From Xanthobacter agilis (lineage in GTDB: Bacteria > Pseudomonadota > Alphaproteobacteria > Rhizobiales > Xanthobacteraceae): DNA of 64,000 bases. The notes under the pieces were generated by a model that did no database searches, was not told where the DNA came from, and was given only the letters and a program-made list of their open reading frames with translations. A program made the position numbers and the translations under genes. Shown here one piece after another: positions 16,429-25,347 of this stretch (its first letter is position 1; each line of letters begins with the position of its first letter). The DNA is taken from positions 1 through 64,000 of the forward strand of contig NZ_JABWGX010000002.1 of assembly GCF_021730435.1 (NCBI RefSeq), in the 5' to 3' direction.

Positions 16429-17582
16429 GACCGTGCATCCTTTCTTTGAGCGCGGGCGCGATCCGGCCCCGCGTGGCCGCCCTTTCCGGGCCGCCGCCAA
16501 ACTCCATCGGCACGCATCAACTGAACCAACATGCCTTCCCTCAGTCCGCGATCGGCCACCCGCAGGCGCTCCGCCGGAAACACCGCCCGCACCGCTTCCA
16601 TGATGGCGCAGCCGGCCAATACCAAATCCGCGCGCTGGGCGCCGATGCAGGGGTTCGCCACCCGCTCCTCGAACGACATGCCCATCACCCGACCCACCAC
16701 CTCGCCGATGCAGGTGTCGCTGAGCCAGGCCCCATCCACCCGGGTGCGGTCATAGCGGTCGAGGCCCAGATGGATGCCCGCCACCGTGGTCACCGTGCCG
16801 GAGGTGCCGAGCAGGTGCAGCCGATAAGGCGGGCGGAAGCCCCAGCTCTCGCGGACACCCTCCAGCATGGCGCGCACCTCGGCCACCATGGCATGGAACA
16901 CATCGGGCGTGACCCGCACCCCGCCATGGCGCTCGGACAGCGAGACGACGCCGACCGGAAGCGAAATCCAGGCCCGGATGCGGGCCCGCGGCGGCCCGTC
17001 GTCGCCGGCCGAGCGGCGGCCGAGCCACACCACCTCGGTCGAGCCACCGCCAATGTCGAACAGGATCGCCCCGTCGCCGCGTGGATCCACCAGCGGTGCG
17101 CAACCGGTGGCGGCAAGGCCCGCCTCGGTGCGCCGGTCCACCACCTCGAGATCAAGGCCGGTGCGCTCACGCACGCGGGCGCAAAAGGCATCGCCATTGT
17201 CGGCGGCGCGGCAGGCCTCGGTGGCGATCACGCGGGCACGGGTGACGCCCCGCTGCGCCATCTTGGCGGCGCACACCTCGAGCGCGGCCGCGGCCCGATC
17301 CATCGCCGGCTCGCCCAGCCGGCCGGACCCGCCGAGCCCTTCGCCCAGGCGGACAATGCGCGAGAAGGCATCCACCACGCGGAAGCCGCGCGGGGTCGGA
17401 CGGGCCACGAGCAGGCGGCAATTGTTGGTGCCGAGGTCGATCGCGGCATAGACCGCGTCGTCGGCCGGCACCGGCCGCCCGGATCCCCGCCGCGCGGGGC
17501 CAGGCGCGGGGTCGCGCCCCTCGCCCCCGGTGCGGGAAGACGGCTCCGAGCCCGGCACGGACCCGTGCGCCTCGTCCCTCAT
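16425..17582 (-). CDS. ppx: Ppx/GppA exopolyphosphatase family protein
   Basis: Hydrolyses terminal phosphate from polyphosphate or pppGpp. The actin-like ATPase fold is marked by AAIDLGTNNCRLLVA (phosphate 1), RVIATEACRAADN, GAILFDIGGGSTEVVWL (phosphate 2) and HLLGTSGTVTTVAGI. It is 385 residues from ATG 17582, which has GAGGG seven bases upstream; an ATG at 17612 and one at 17744 are also in frame. The first 40 residues are low complexity. At this length it lacks the C-terminal extension of E. coli Ppx and resembles the shorter rhizobial forms usually paired with rlmE. Confidence 0.9.
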   Translation of the reverse strand: MRDEAHGSVPGSEPSSRTGGEGRDPAPGPARRGSGRPVPADDAVYAAIDLGTNNCRLLVARPTPRGFRVVDAFSRIVRLGEGLGGSGRLGEPAMDRAAAALEVCAAKMAQRGVTRARVIATEACRAADNGDAFCARVRERTGLDLEVVDRRTEAGLAATGCAPLVDPRGDGAILFDIGGGSTEVVWLGRRSAGDDGPPRARIRAWISLPVGVVSLSERHGGVRVTPDVFHAMVAEVRAMLEGVRESWGFRPPYRLHLLGTSGTVTTVAGIHLGLDRYDRTRVDGAWLSDTCIGEVVGRVMGMSFEERVANPCIGAQRADLVLAGCAIMEAVRAVFPAERLRVADRGLREGMLVQLMRADGVWRRPGKGGHAGPDRARAQRKDARS

Positions 17583-17749
17583 GTTGATGCCCTCGCCAAA
17601 AGGCGGAATCATGCGCTCAAGCTCGGTGTGTGCGTCACGCCCCGGCTGCGCCTTGCGGACAAGTCTAACAGCGCCGCCCGCCGGCGCAATGGCCGCCCGG
17701 GGGCCATTGGCCATTGTGCGTCGCGCGCGGCCGGTTATTCGCAACCGCC

Positions 17750-18499
17750 TCAGGCGGCGGCTTCGCGGCCGGATGCAGGCAGGGTGAGGCCCGCCGCCTC
17801 CACATCGGCGCGGAAGGCCCTCACCGCGTCGAGGGACAATTCAGCCGCGCTGCGGCTGCCGATGCCGGGCAGCTTCTTCAGCACATCCGCCGGCGCGGTG
17901 ATGATGTGACACCCCAGGCGGTCGGCCTCGATGACGTTCCACACCTCGCGCGTGGAGGCCCAGATCACCTCCACATTCGTGGTGGCGCGGGCAAGGTCCA
18001 CGGCGCGGCGCACCGCCGGCGCATAATCCAGCCCCATGTCGGCGAGCCGGCCCGCGAACACCGAGATACAGGCGGGCGCGCCGCCCGCCAGCGCCGCCAC
18101 GCCCGCATCCACCTGGGGCAGATCGAACACCGCCGTCAGGTTCACCTTCACGCCCGCTTGCGACAGCTCCCGCACCAGCGGGTAGAGCGGCTCGCCGCGG
18201 GTGGTGGACACCGGCAGCTTCACATAGACGTTCGGGCCCCATTCCGCGATCAACCGCGCCTGCCGGCGCATCTCGGCGACATCGTCCGCGATCACCTCGA
18301 ACGAGATGGGACGATCCGGCACCGCCGCCACCAGATCACGGGCATACGCGGCATAATCGGTGACGCCCGCCTTGCGCAGCAACGAGGGATTGGTGGTGAA
18401 GCCGGCGATGTGGCCGTGCCGGGCCATCTCCATGATCTGAGCCTTGTCCGCCCCATCGGTGAACAGCTTCACCTTGAGCATGTCGAAGGTCACCCGCAT
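17750..18499 (-). CDS. transaldolase (TalC/fructose-6-phosphate aldolase type)
   Basis: A small class I aldolase that moves a dihydroxyacetone unit in the non-oxidative pentose phosphate pathway. Motifs are KLFTDGADKAQI, GFTTNPSLLRKAGV, the Schiff-base lysine in NVYVKLPVS, VNLTAVFDLPQV and ISVFAGRLADMG. The ATG at 18499 has AGGAG seven bases upstream, giving 249 residues; the frame stays open to 18571. The short form covers both transaldolase and fructose-6-phosphate aldolase, and sequence alone does not separate the two here. It is transcribed away from the 119-residue gene, with a 178-bp shared promoter gap. Confidence 0.88.
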   Translation of the reverse strand: MRVTFDMLKVKLFTDGADKAQIMEMARHGHIAGFTTNPSLLRKAGVTDYAAYARDLVAAVPDRPISFEVIADDVAEMRRQARLIAEWGPNVYVKLPVSTTRGEPLYPLVRELSQAGVKVNLTAVFDLPQVDAGVAALAGGAPACISVFAGRLADMGLDYAPAVRRAVDLARATTNVEVIWASTREVWNVIEADRLGCHIITAPADVLKKLPGIGSRSAAELSLDAVRAFRADVEAAGLTLPASGREAAA

Positions 18500-18677
18500 C
18501 TGTTCGCTCCTGATCCTGTTCTCCACGCCGCCCGAGCAGCCCGGCCCCGCCGCCCCGCGCGTCGCGTTCATGTTTCATTGACCATGCGGCCAAATCGCCC
18601 CTTTTCGCAACGGTCGTGAAACCCCTTCCAGGCACCTTCAGCATCCGTAGGGATCGACAGGCCAAAAGGGTGACGGG

Positions 18678-19037
18678 ATGATCGCGGCGGACATGGTGGA
18701 GCGTATGGCGCGGGCGATGCACGCCTTTTCGCGCGACCGCTATCCGCTCCTGGAGGCCTGGGAGGACATCGCGCCCGAGCGGCGGGCCTATCAGCGCCAG
18801 CTCGCCGCCCACGCCCTGCAGGCTCTCACCGCCCACGACATCATCGAGATCACCTCGCACAACGCGCCCGAGATCGTCGCCCTGCCGGTGGAGCCCAACC
18901 CCTGGGCCATCGCCGAGCTGCAGGAGGCCGCCATCTGCGACAACGGCACCGCCATCGACGCGCGACGGCGCTATCGCTCGTTCCTGGCCACGGCCTCGCT
19001 GCCGCTGGCCACGCACTATTCCGATACGGCGGTCTGA
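18678..19037 (+). CDS. small protein of unknown function
   Basis: A 119-residue soluble-looking protein that I do not recognise. It begins MIAADMVERMARAMHAFSRD, has RRAYQRQLAAHALQALTAHD in the middle and ends LPLATHYSDTAV. Spacing of hydrophobic residues suggests mostly helices in the first half. No signal peptide or metal-binding motif is visible. The ATG at 18678 is preceded by AGGGTGACGGG. It diverges from the transaldolase and has no downstream partner. Confidence 0.65.
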   Translation: MIAADMVERMARAMHAFSRDRYPLLEAWEDIAPERRAYQRQLAAHALQALTAHDIIEITSHNAPEIVALPVEPNPWAIAELQEAAICDNGTAIDARRRYRSFLATASLPLATHYSDTAV

Positions 19038-19442
19038 GGACGGCGTCTGCCGTCCGGCCACGGAGGACGAAGGTCGGCAGGCTCCGAATCACACCGCCCC
19101 GCCTCGCACCGGTGGAGTGCTGAGCTGCGGAACCCTGGAAGCGGTGTTTGCCGGCGAGAGGGCGCGGTCGCGACGCACGCTTCCCCCAGCGGCACCCGGA
19201 CAATCGGAGCCGCCCGCCGCTGAGCGTGGCAGCCCGCAGCAACGACGCACCGCGCGCCGGCGCGGGATCGGACCGACCGAAGCCCATCGGATCATAGGGA
19301 TGACACGAGGAGCCCCGCGCCGCGCAAGATCGCCGGGGCATGGGCGCACCGCCGCACCCGCGCCGGTCGCATCGCGACGCCGGCTCGGCAGGCGTGGGCG
19401 GAAGGACGGCAGTCGGCGGAGGCCAGGGGGCCTCGCCGCCCT
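19038..19442. other. 405-bp gap without a supportable gene
   Basis: Short open frames exist on both strands, but none has a ribosome-binding site, family resemblance or the coding bias of neighbours. I see no repeat or strong hairpin in it. Confidence 0.5.
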
Positions 19443-19829
19443 TTATTCGGCGGCCACCGCCAACGGGCAGCGCGCCCCCACGGTCGCCAGCTTGGCCAGG
19501 AATCGGCGGCATTGCTGCTCCCGGTCGTAGCCGAGCAGGGTGCCGAGCATGAAGTCCTCCTCCGGGCTCAGGAGGTTGAGCGGCTTGGTGACGAAGCTGC
19601 GCGCCACCGCCACATAGGCCTCCCGCCCGAAGAACACATTGACCTTGGAACTCCCCACCCGCTGCACAAAGTGGTCGATGCCGTCGTCGCGAAGCTTCGC
19701 GACGACGGGAGCTGATTCGATGAGCCCCAGGGTCATCAGGAACAGGCCCCTCACACCCCGCCCGTATTCATACAGGTGGTGGTGGAACAGCCGGAGCGCG
19801 ACCGGATCTACAGCAGCTTGCTGAGCCAT
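19443..19829 (-). CDS. DUF2023-like protein paired with flavodoxin
   Basis: A 128-residue protein resembling DUF2023, a family often found next to flavodoxin genes. Readable segments are LRLFHHHLYEYGRGVRGLFLMTL, VVAKLRDDGIDHFVQRVGSSKVNVFFGR and LLSPEEDFMLGTLLGYDREQQCRRFL. The function of the family is unknown; the repeated pairing suggests a role with flavodoxin or its regulation. Its start at 19829 lies 22 bp inside the flavodoxin gene, so the two are almost certainly co-translated. Confidence 0.7.
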   Translation of the reverse strand: MAQQAAVDPVALRLFHHHLYEYGRGVRGLFLMTLGLIESAPVVAKLRDDGIDHFVQRVGSSKVNVFFGREAYVAVARSFVTKPLNLLSPEEDFMLGTLLGYDREQQCRRFLAKLATVGARCPLAVAAE

Positions 19830-20290
19830 GCCGTGACCCGCTTCTCCGTCATGCCGGACTGACCGTCCTGGTCGAGGGCGAGGCCGACGAACTGGCCGTC
19901 CCGCTCCGCGGTGGAATTGCTGTAATCGTAGCCGGAGGTTTCGGTGAAACCGACCACCACGGCGCCCAGTTCCGTGACTTCATCATAAAGAATGCCCATG
20001 GCATCCACGAAGCTGTCGGGATAGGTCGCCTGGTCTCCGGTGCCGAACAGAGCCACTTTCTTGCCGCCCAGCTTCGCCGCGCGCAGCTTGTCGATATTTT
20101 CTTCCCAGTCGGTCTGGAGCGTGCCGTCGCCATAGGTGGGGGAGCCGAGGATTAGAAGCTCGCAATTTTCGAAATCGGCCTTGGTGGCGGTCTTGATATC
20201 GACGCTGCGGCCCTGGCACTTCTTGGAAATCTTGGAGGCGACACCCTTGGTCGCGCCGCCGTCCGATCCGAAGATGACGGTAACATTCAT
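19808..20290 (-). CDS. flavodoxin
   Basis: An FMN-binding one-electron carrier of 160 residues. The phosphate loop GSDGGATKGVA follows the first strand VTVIFG. LLILGSPTYGDGTLQTDWEE contains the first FMN-stacking loop, and VALFGTGDQATYPDSFVDAM carries the second aromatic loop. YDYSNSTAERDGQFVGLALD is the long-chain insertion. Flavodoxins replace ferredoxin under iron shortage or feed nitrogenase; nothing here decides between these roles. It is the first gene of a two-gene unit and lies next to an AT-rich upstream region. Confidence 0.93.
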   Translation of the reverse strand: MNVTVIFGSDGGATKGVASKISKKCQGRSVDIKTATKADFENCELLILGSPTYGDGTLQTDWEENIDKLRAAKLGGKKVALFGTGDQATYPDSFVDAMGILYDEVTELGAVVVGFTETSGYDYSNSTAERDGQFVGLALDQDGQSGMTEKRVTAWLSKLL

Positions 20291-20769
20291 GGGTCGAGTC
20301 TCTTTATTGAATTGTTCAAAATCAAAACACAGAGCGCCACGCGGAGAGGCTGACGCCCGACCTTCAGCGCCTGAAATCTAGATGCACGCTGCAAGTGTTC
20401 TCAAGATAGGATAACACCGAATTGTGTCAAAGAAAAATATATGCTATCTGCATCACCATCGAAAACATACGCTTTCGAGAGCGATTTTAAATTGAAGCGT
20501 TGTTTTGAATTTTTCTGATTTAATTTGAGCCGAAATCGAACAGACATCGCTCCGCCCCTGCGCGCGACCGGCACCGCCCGAGGAACACGACCCGAGTGAC
20601 ACGACCCGAGTGACACGATTTTCCAAGAATGTTCGGACATACGTGGGCTTGCGTGGGCGGCAAATGATGCACGCAGCAAAGCCCGACACGGCGCCCGCTC
20701 AACGGGCGCCCAAATCTGCTTTGGACCTTCGATGATAGGGGGCGGCGGCGGCAACGCGAAGAACGCGGT
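20291..20769. other. AT-rich 480-bp gap between flavodoxin and the toxin-antitoxin pair
   Basis: Bases 20400-20540 are strikingly AT-rich for this genome. Bases 20585-20618 hold two and a half copies of the 14-bp unit acacgacccgagtg. No gene can be supported: the open frame at 20401-20754 on the minus strand has atypical composition and no ribosome-binding site. The base composition and the flanking toxin-antitoxin genes are consistent with acquired DNA. Confidence 0.5.
20307..20319. promoter_or_regulatory. TTGAA-TTG-TTCAA inverted repeat upstream of flavodoxin
   Basis: A 5-bp inverted repeat with 3-bp spacer lies 17 bp before the flavodoxin start, in AT-rich sequence. It could be a repressor site placed over the ribosome-binding region. 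It does not match Fur, FNR or the Irr consensus well enough to name a regulator. Confidence 0.3.
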
Positions 20770-20988
20770 CTACTCCGCCGCTTCCTTCGGCGGCTTGCGG
20801 CGGCTCTTGGCGGGAATGACAAGATCGAACTCGGCCAACTCGGCGTCGGTGGGCCAAGTCATGTCCTTGTCCCACGCCCAGTGGGCCCGGATCTCCTCGT
20901 CCGACATGGCGTCGAACCTTGCCCAGTCAATCGTCTTTGCGAGACGTTCGGCCTCTTCCAATTGTTTCTTGGTAGGCACGGCGTTCAC
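20770..20988 (-). CDS. BrnA-like antitoxin, short form
   Basis: The 72-residue product reads TKKQLEEAERLAKTIDW, then ARFDAMSDEEI, then AELAEFDLVIPAKSRRKPPK and stops. The first part resembles BrnA antitoxins, which bind BrnT and carry a C-terminal ribbon-helix-helix DNA-binding domain. That domain is missing, and none is visible in any frame downstream. The GTG at 20988 overlaps brnT by 62 bp; its ribosome-binding site is weak. Either this is a domain-poor variant or a truncated antitoxin. Identity is moderately supported by position and by the brnT partner. Confidence 0.6.
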   Translation of the reverse strand: MNAVPTKKQLEEAERLAKTIDWARFDAMSDEEIRAHWAWDKDMTWPTDAELAEFDLVIPAKSRRKPPKEAAE

Positions 20989-21241
20989 TCCGATGGGCAA
21001 CCCGCAAGGAGATGATGCGGCGCTGCTCACCACTCCATGTCCACACGCAGAATAGCACACGCCCCTCATATTCCGCCATGGTCTCGAAGCGCGTCTCGCC
21101 GTCCGGCGACTTGAGCGAGACATCCTCCACGCGCGTCCGGCCGTCGAAGAGCAGCGCGGCAAGGGGGAGCGGCAAACCGCGCTTTTCGCGGTTTGCCGCA
21201 TCCTTGTTGTCGTCCCAACTGAGATCGTCCGTCTCGCCCAT
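20927..21241 (-). CDS. brnT: BrnT family ribonuclease toxin
   Basis: BrnT toxins are small RelE-fold ribonucleases held in check by BrnA. The 104-residue protein has the family pattern LSWDDNKDAANREKRGL, LAALLFDG, ETRFETMAEYEGRVLFCVW and RRIISLRVAHRSERRAY, which matches the usual 'W-D-x-x-K-x-x-x-N-x-x-K-H-G ... R-I-I-S-x-R-x-A' layout, with Arg replacing the usual His in the KHG triad (KRG). Start is ATG 21241. The frame is open upstream of this ATG and reads a hydrophobic stretch, but no start is evident there. The short brnA-like gene overlaps its 3' end. Confidence 0.8.
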   Translation of the reverse strand: MGETDDLSWDDNKDAANREKRGLPLPLAALLFDGRTRVEDVSLKSPDGETRFETMAEYEGRVLFCVWTWSGEQRRIISLRVAHRSERRAYQETIGRGRTSRKDD

Positions 21242-21372
21242 GAAATGCCTCGCGAACCATGCTTGCACTTCAATGATAGCCAACACTGCTAAAAAAGCGG
21301 GGATGAGCACGTCAATGTACTCATTCTCATAGATCGAGACGGCCGGTAAAATGCCTTTTGAGGCAACTCTCC

Positions 21373-22455
<1,083 letters not shown>

Positions 22456-22477
22456 TCACGGCCGATGGGAATACGGA

Positions 22478-22993
22478 TTACAGGGCGGTCGGCCCGCGCG
22501 AGATGGCGACCACGCCGGTGCGCGCCACCTCCACCAGGCCGAGCGGCTCCATCAGGTGGGCGAACTGGTCGATCTTGTCGCTCTTGCCGGTGATCTCGAA
22601 CACGAAGCTTTCGCGGGTGGCGTCGATGACGCGGGCACGGAACGCCTCGGCGAGGCGCAGAGCCTCCGAGCGCGCTTCCCCGGTGCCGCGCACCTTCACC
22701 ATGGCCAGCTCCCGTTCCAGATAATAGCCCTCGACGGTGAGGTCCTGCACCCGGTGCACCGGCACCAGGCGGGCGAGCTGGTTGCGGATCTGCTCAATCA
22801 CCATGGGGGTGCCGGTGGTGACGATGGTGATGCGCGAGAGGTGGCTCTCCGCGCTCACCTCGGACACCGTGAGGCTGTCGATATTGTAGCCGCGGCCGGA
22901 GAACAGGCCGATGACGCGGGCGAGCACGCCCGGCTCGTTGTCCACCAGGACCGAGAGGGTGTGGCGCTCGATGCGCTCGGGAGCTTCAGACAT
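22478..22993 (-). CDS. ilvN: acetolactate synthase small (regulatory) subunit
   Basis: The regulatory subunit that binds valine and stimulates the catalytic subunit. 171 residues: an N-terminal ACT domain (HTLSVLVDNEPGVLARVIGLFSGRGYNIDSLTV) and a C-terminal ferredoxin-like half (RELAMVKVRGTGEAR, ARVIDATRESFVFEITG). ATG at 22993. It follows ilvB with an 84-bp gap that holds a perfect palindrome. Confidence 0.97.
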   Translation of the reverse strand: MSEAPERIERHTLSVLVDNEPGVLARVIGLFSGRGYNIDSLTVSEVSAESHLSRITIVTTGTPMVIEQIRNQLARLVPVHRVQDLTVEGYYLERELAMVKVRGTGEARSEALRLAEAFRARVIDATRESFVFEITGKSDKIDQFAHLMEPLGLVEVARTGVVAISRGPTAL

Positions 22994-23024
22994 GGATGGC
23001 TCGCAAATGAGTGTCGGCGGAAAC

Positions 23025-23046
23025 CCCTCCCCCGCGCGGGGGAGGG
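23025..23046. repeat. palindrome in the ilvB-ilvN gap, REP-like
   Basis: ccctccccc pairs perfectly with gggggaggg around gcgc. Palindromes of this composition recur between genes in high-GC Rhizobiales. In an operon it could tune the ratio of the two subunits by protecting the ilvB mRNA end. Confidence 0.6.
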
Positions 23047-23077
23047 CCGGAACGGCGTCGGGACGCAGAGGCCCCGC

Positions 23078-24883
23078 TCACACCAGCATCTTGCCTTCGT
23101 CGGTGATGGCCGCGTCGAGATCCACGGCCATGTCGCCGAGGATCATCTCGTTGTGGGCGCGGCCCGAGGGGATCATGGGGAAGCAGTTCTCCTGCTGGTC
23201 CACCACGCAATCGAAGATCACCGGCTTCCGCACCGAAATCATCTCATGGATCGCCGCGTCAAGATCGGCCGGCTTGTCGCAGCGGATGCCGACGCCGCCA
23301 TAGGCTTCGGCCAGCTTCACGAAGTCCGGCAGCGCCTCCGAATAGGAGTGCGAATAGCGCCCGCCGTGCAGCAGCTCCTGCCACTGGCGCACCATGCCCA
23401 TATACTTGTTGTTCAGGATGAACACCTTCACCGGCAGGTCGAACTGCATGGCGGTGGACATTTCCTGCATGTTCATCTGGATCGAGGCTTCGCCCGCGAT
23501 ATCCACCACCAGCGCACCGGGGTGAGCCTTCTGCGCGCCGATGGCGGCGGGCAGGCCATAGCCCATGGTGCCGAGGCCGCCGGAAGTGAGCCACCGGTTC
23601 GGTTCCTCGAAGCGGCAGAACTGCGCCGCCCACATCTGGTGCTGGCCCACCTCGGTGGTGATGTAGACGTCCTTGTCCTTCACCGCGTGATACAGCCGCT
23701 CGATGGCGTATTGCGGCTTGATGATGGTGTCGGAGGCGCGATAGGCGAGGCATTGGCGCGAACGCCAGCGGTCGATCTGCGCCCACCACGCGGTCAGCGC
23801 CGCCTTGTCCATGGCAAGGCCCCTGGCCGCCCAGGCACGGGTCATCGCGCCCAGCACCCGCGCCACGTCGCCGACGATGGGCAGGTCCACCTTCACGTTC
23901 TTGTTGATGGAGGACGGGTCGATGTCGATATGGATCTTCTTGGACCCCGGCGCGAACGCATCCAGCCGGCCGGTGATGCGGTCGTCGAAGCGCGCGCCGA
24001 TGCACACCATCACGTCGCAATCGTGCATGGCGAGATTGGCTTCATAGGTGCCGTGCATGCCCAGCATGCCCAGCCACTGGGGGTCGGAGGCCGGAAAGGC
24101 GCCGAGGCCCATCAGGGTCGAGGTCACCGGCACGCCGGTTTCGCGGGCAAACGCGCGCAGCAGGCGGCTCGCTTCCGGCCCGGAATTGATGACGCCGCCG
24201 CCGGTGTAGAAGATGGGCTTCTTGGCGGAGGCGATCATCTCCACCGCCGCCGCAATCTGCCCGTCCTCGGCCTCGAGCTTCGGCCGGTAGGTCTTGTGCT
24301 GGATGTTGGCGCGGCCGACATAGGTGCCGGTGGCGAACTGGACATCCTTCGGAATGTCCACCACCACCGGACCCGGCCGCCCGTTCTGCGCCACATAGAA
24401 GGCCTCGTGCAGCACGCGGGCGAGATCGTTCACGTCGCGGACAAGGTAATTATGCTTGGTGCAGGGGCGGGTGATGCCGACCGTGTCGCACTCCTGGAAG
24501 GCGTCGTTGCCGATGAGGTGGGAGGCCACCTGCCCGGAGATGCAAACGATCGGGATCGAATCCATGAGCGCGTCGGCGAGGCCGGTCACCGCGTTGGTGG
24601 CGCCGGGGCCGGAGGTGACGAGCACCACGCCCACCTTGCCCGAGGAGCGGGCATAGCCTTCCGCCGCGTGCACCGCCGCCTGCTCGTGGCGCACCAGGAT
24701 GTGCTCGATGGCGTTCTGGTGGAACAGCGCATCATAAATGGGCAGCACGGCGCCGCCGGGATAGCCGAAGATGTGCGCGACTCCCTGGTCGGCAAAGGCC
24801 TGGATCACCATTTCGGCGCCGGTCATCTTGGTGCCGGTGGTCGCAGTGCCGGCGGTCGCGGTGGCGGTGGTCACGCTCGTCAT
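23078..24883 (-). CDS. ilvB: acetolactate synthase large (catalytic) subunit
   Basis: A ThDP- and FAD-dependent enzyme condensing pyruvate with pyruvate or 2-oxobutyrate, the first common step to the branched-chain amino acids. 601 residues. Motifs: IFGYPGGAVLPIYDALF, the activating Glu in LVRHEQAAVHAAEGYAR, LVTSGPGATNAVTGLADA, PVVVDIPKDVQ, the FAD region IGARFDDRITG, and the ThDP-magnesium motif LVVDIAGEASIQMN followed by NNKYMGMVRQWQ. ATG at 24883 begins after a leader peptide and hairpin. Expression is therefore likely set by charging of tRNAs for branched-chain amino acids. Confidence 0.98.
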   Translation of the reverse strand: MTSVTTATATAGTATTGTKMTGAEMVIQAFADQGVAHIFGYPGGAVLPIYDALFHQNAIEHILVRHEQAAVHAAEGYARSSGKVGVVLVTSGPGATNAVTGLADALMDSIPIVCISGQVASHLIGNDAFQECDTVGITRPCTKHNYLVRDVNDLARVLHEAFYVAQNGRPGPVVVDIPKDVQFATGTYVGRANIQHKTYRPKLEAEDGQIAAAVEMIASAKKPIFYTGGGVINSGPEASRLLRAFARETGVPVTSTLMGLGAFPASDPQWLGMLGMHGTYEANLAMHDCDVMVCIGARFDDRITGRLDAFAPGSKKIHIDIDPSSINKNVKVDLPIVGDVARVLGAMTRAWAARGLAMDKAALTAWWAQIDRWRSRQCLAYRASDTIIKPQYAIERLYHAVKDKDVYITTEVGQHQMWAAQFCRFEEPNRWLTSGGLGTMGYGLPAAIGAQKAHPGALVVDIAGEASIQMNMQEMSTAMQFDLPVKVFILNNKYMGMVRQWQELLHGGRYSHSYSEALPDFVKLAEAYGGVGIRCDKPADLDAAIHEMISVRKPVIFDCVVDQQENCFPMIPSGRAHNEMILGDMAVDLDAAITDEGKMLV

Positions 24884-24973
24884 GGCGTTGGAACTCCCTG
24901 GCGCCGGAGCGCCTCATATCAAGCTGTCATCGCGGTCTTGCCGCGATCCGGAAGGACGCGGCGGTTCAGAAAC

Positions 24974-25001
24974 GACGAAGGGGCCCCAAGGGCCCCTCGT
25001 C
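24974..25001 (-). terminator. attenuator hairpin between ilv leader peptide and ilvB
   Basis: On the minus strand GACGAGGGGCCC folds against GGGCCCCTTCGTC-like sequence (12 pairs with one bulge, 3-nt loop), followed by a weakly U-rich run. It lies 29 bp after the leader-peptide stop and 90 bp before ilvB. A second hairpin, CAGCC with GGCTG (25023-25038), spans the leader stop and could be the competing or pausing structure. A third, ATCGCGG with CCGCGAT, lies at 24929-24947. Confidence 0.7.
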
Positions 25002-25030
25002 ACGCGCCACGTCCATTCGAAACAGCCCTT

Positions 25031-25087
25031 TCAGGCTGGACCGATCGTGGCGCCCCCGGATACGAGAAGAATAACGAAATTGCGCAT
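25031..25087 (-). CDS. ilv operon leader peptide
   Basis: An 18-codon frame reads MRNFVILLVSGGATIGPA and stops 147 bases before ilvB. Five consecutive branched-chain codons (Val-Ile-Leu-Leu-Val) stand early in the peptide, with another Ile later, just where a ribosome would stall when Val, Ile or Leu is short. AAAGGG lies upstream of its ATG at 25087. Leader peptides of this kind control ilv operons by transcription attenuation in enteric bacteria; here the role is inferred from the peptide plus the hairpins after it. Confidence 0.8.
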   Translation of the reverse strand: MRNFVILLVSGGATIGPA

Positions 25088-25223
25088 GGTCACGCAGGCC
25101 CTTTCAAAAGTTGCGCGAAATTACCGGCCGCGCCGCGCGGCGTCAAGCGTCGATCGCGCGACAGGTCGCGGCACCCTGATCTCACGCGCGGCACCCGCGC
25201 GCGGGCCCGGCGCAAGTGGCTGT

Positions 25224-25262
25224 TTGACGACGCTGCTTGACGCCGCCGTTTGACGCCGCGGT
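25224..25262 (+). repeat. 13-bp tandem repeat containing TTGACG three times
   Basis: TTGACG occurs at 25224, 25237 and 25250 with GC-rich fill, an exact 13-bp period. It lies in the divergent gap between ilvB and smc. Each copy looks like a -35 hexamer, but no matching -10 box is clear. Confidence 0.7.
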
Positions 25263-25314
25263 CAAGCACTGGCACACCTTTTGCCATGTTCTCCGCGAGC
25301 GACCCTTTCACCCC

Positions 25315-25347
25315 ATGACCCTCGACCGCCTCCGGCTGACCGCATGA
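25315..25347 (+). CDS. 10-codon upstream reading frame overlapping the smc start
   Basis: ATG at 25315 opens the peptide MTLDRLRLTA, whose TGA stop overlaps the smc ATG as ATGA. The DNA is a tandem partial copy of the smc 5' end: 17 bases (tcgaccgcctccggctg) are identical in both, offset by 29 bases. Translation is plausible by its placement but unproven. Confidence 0.45.
   Translation: MTLDRLRLTA

Noticed and set aside
20307-20319. FNR/Anr box upstream of flavodoxin
   Set aside because: The consensus is TTGAT-N4-ATCAA; here it is TTGAA-N3-TTCAA, wrong in bases and spacing.
20401-20754. 117-codon gene in the AT-rich gap
   Set aside because: Part of its sequence is repeat and proline runs, with no ribosome-binding site and no family resemblance.
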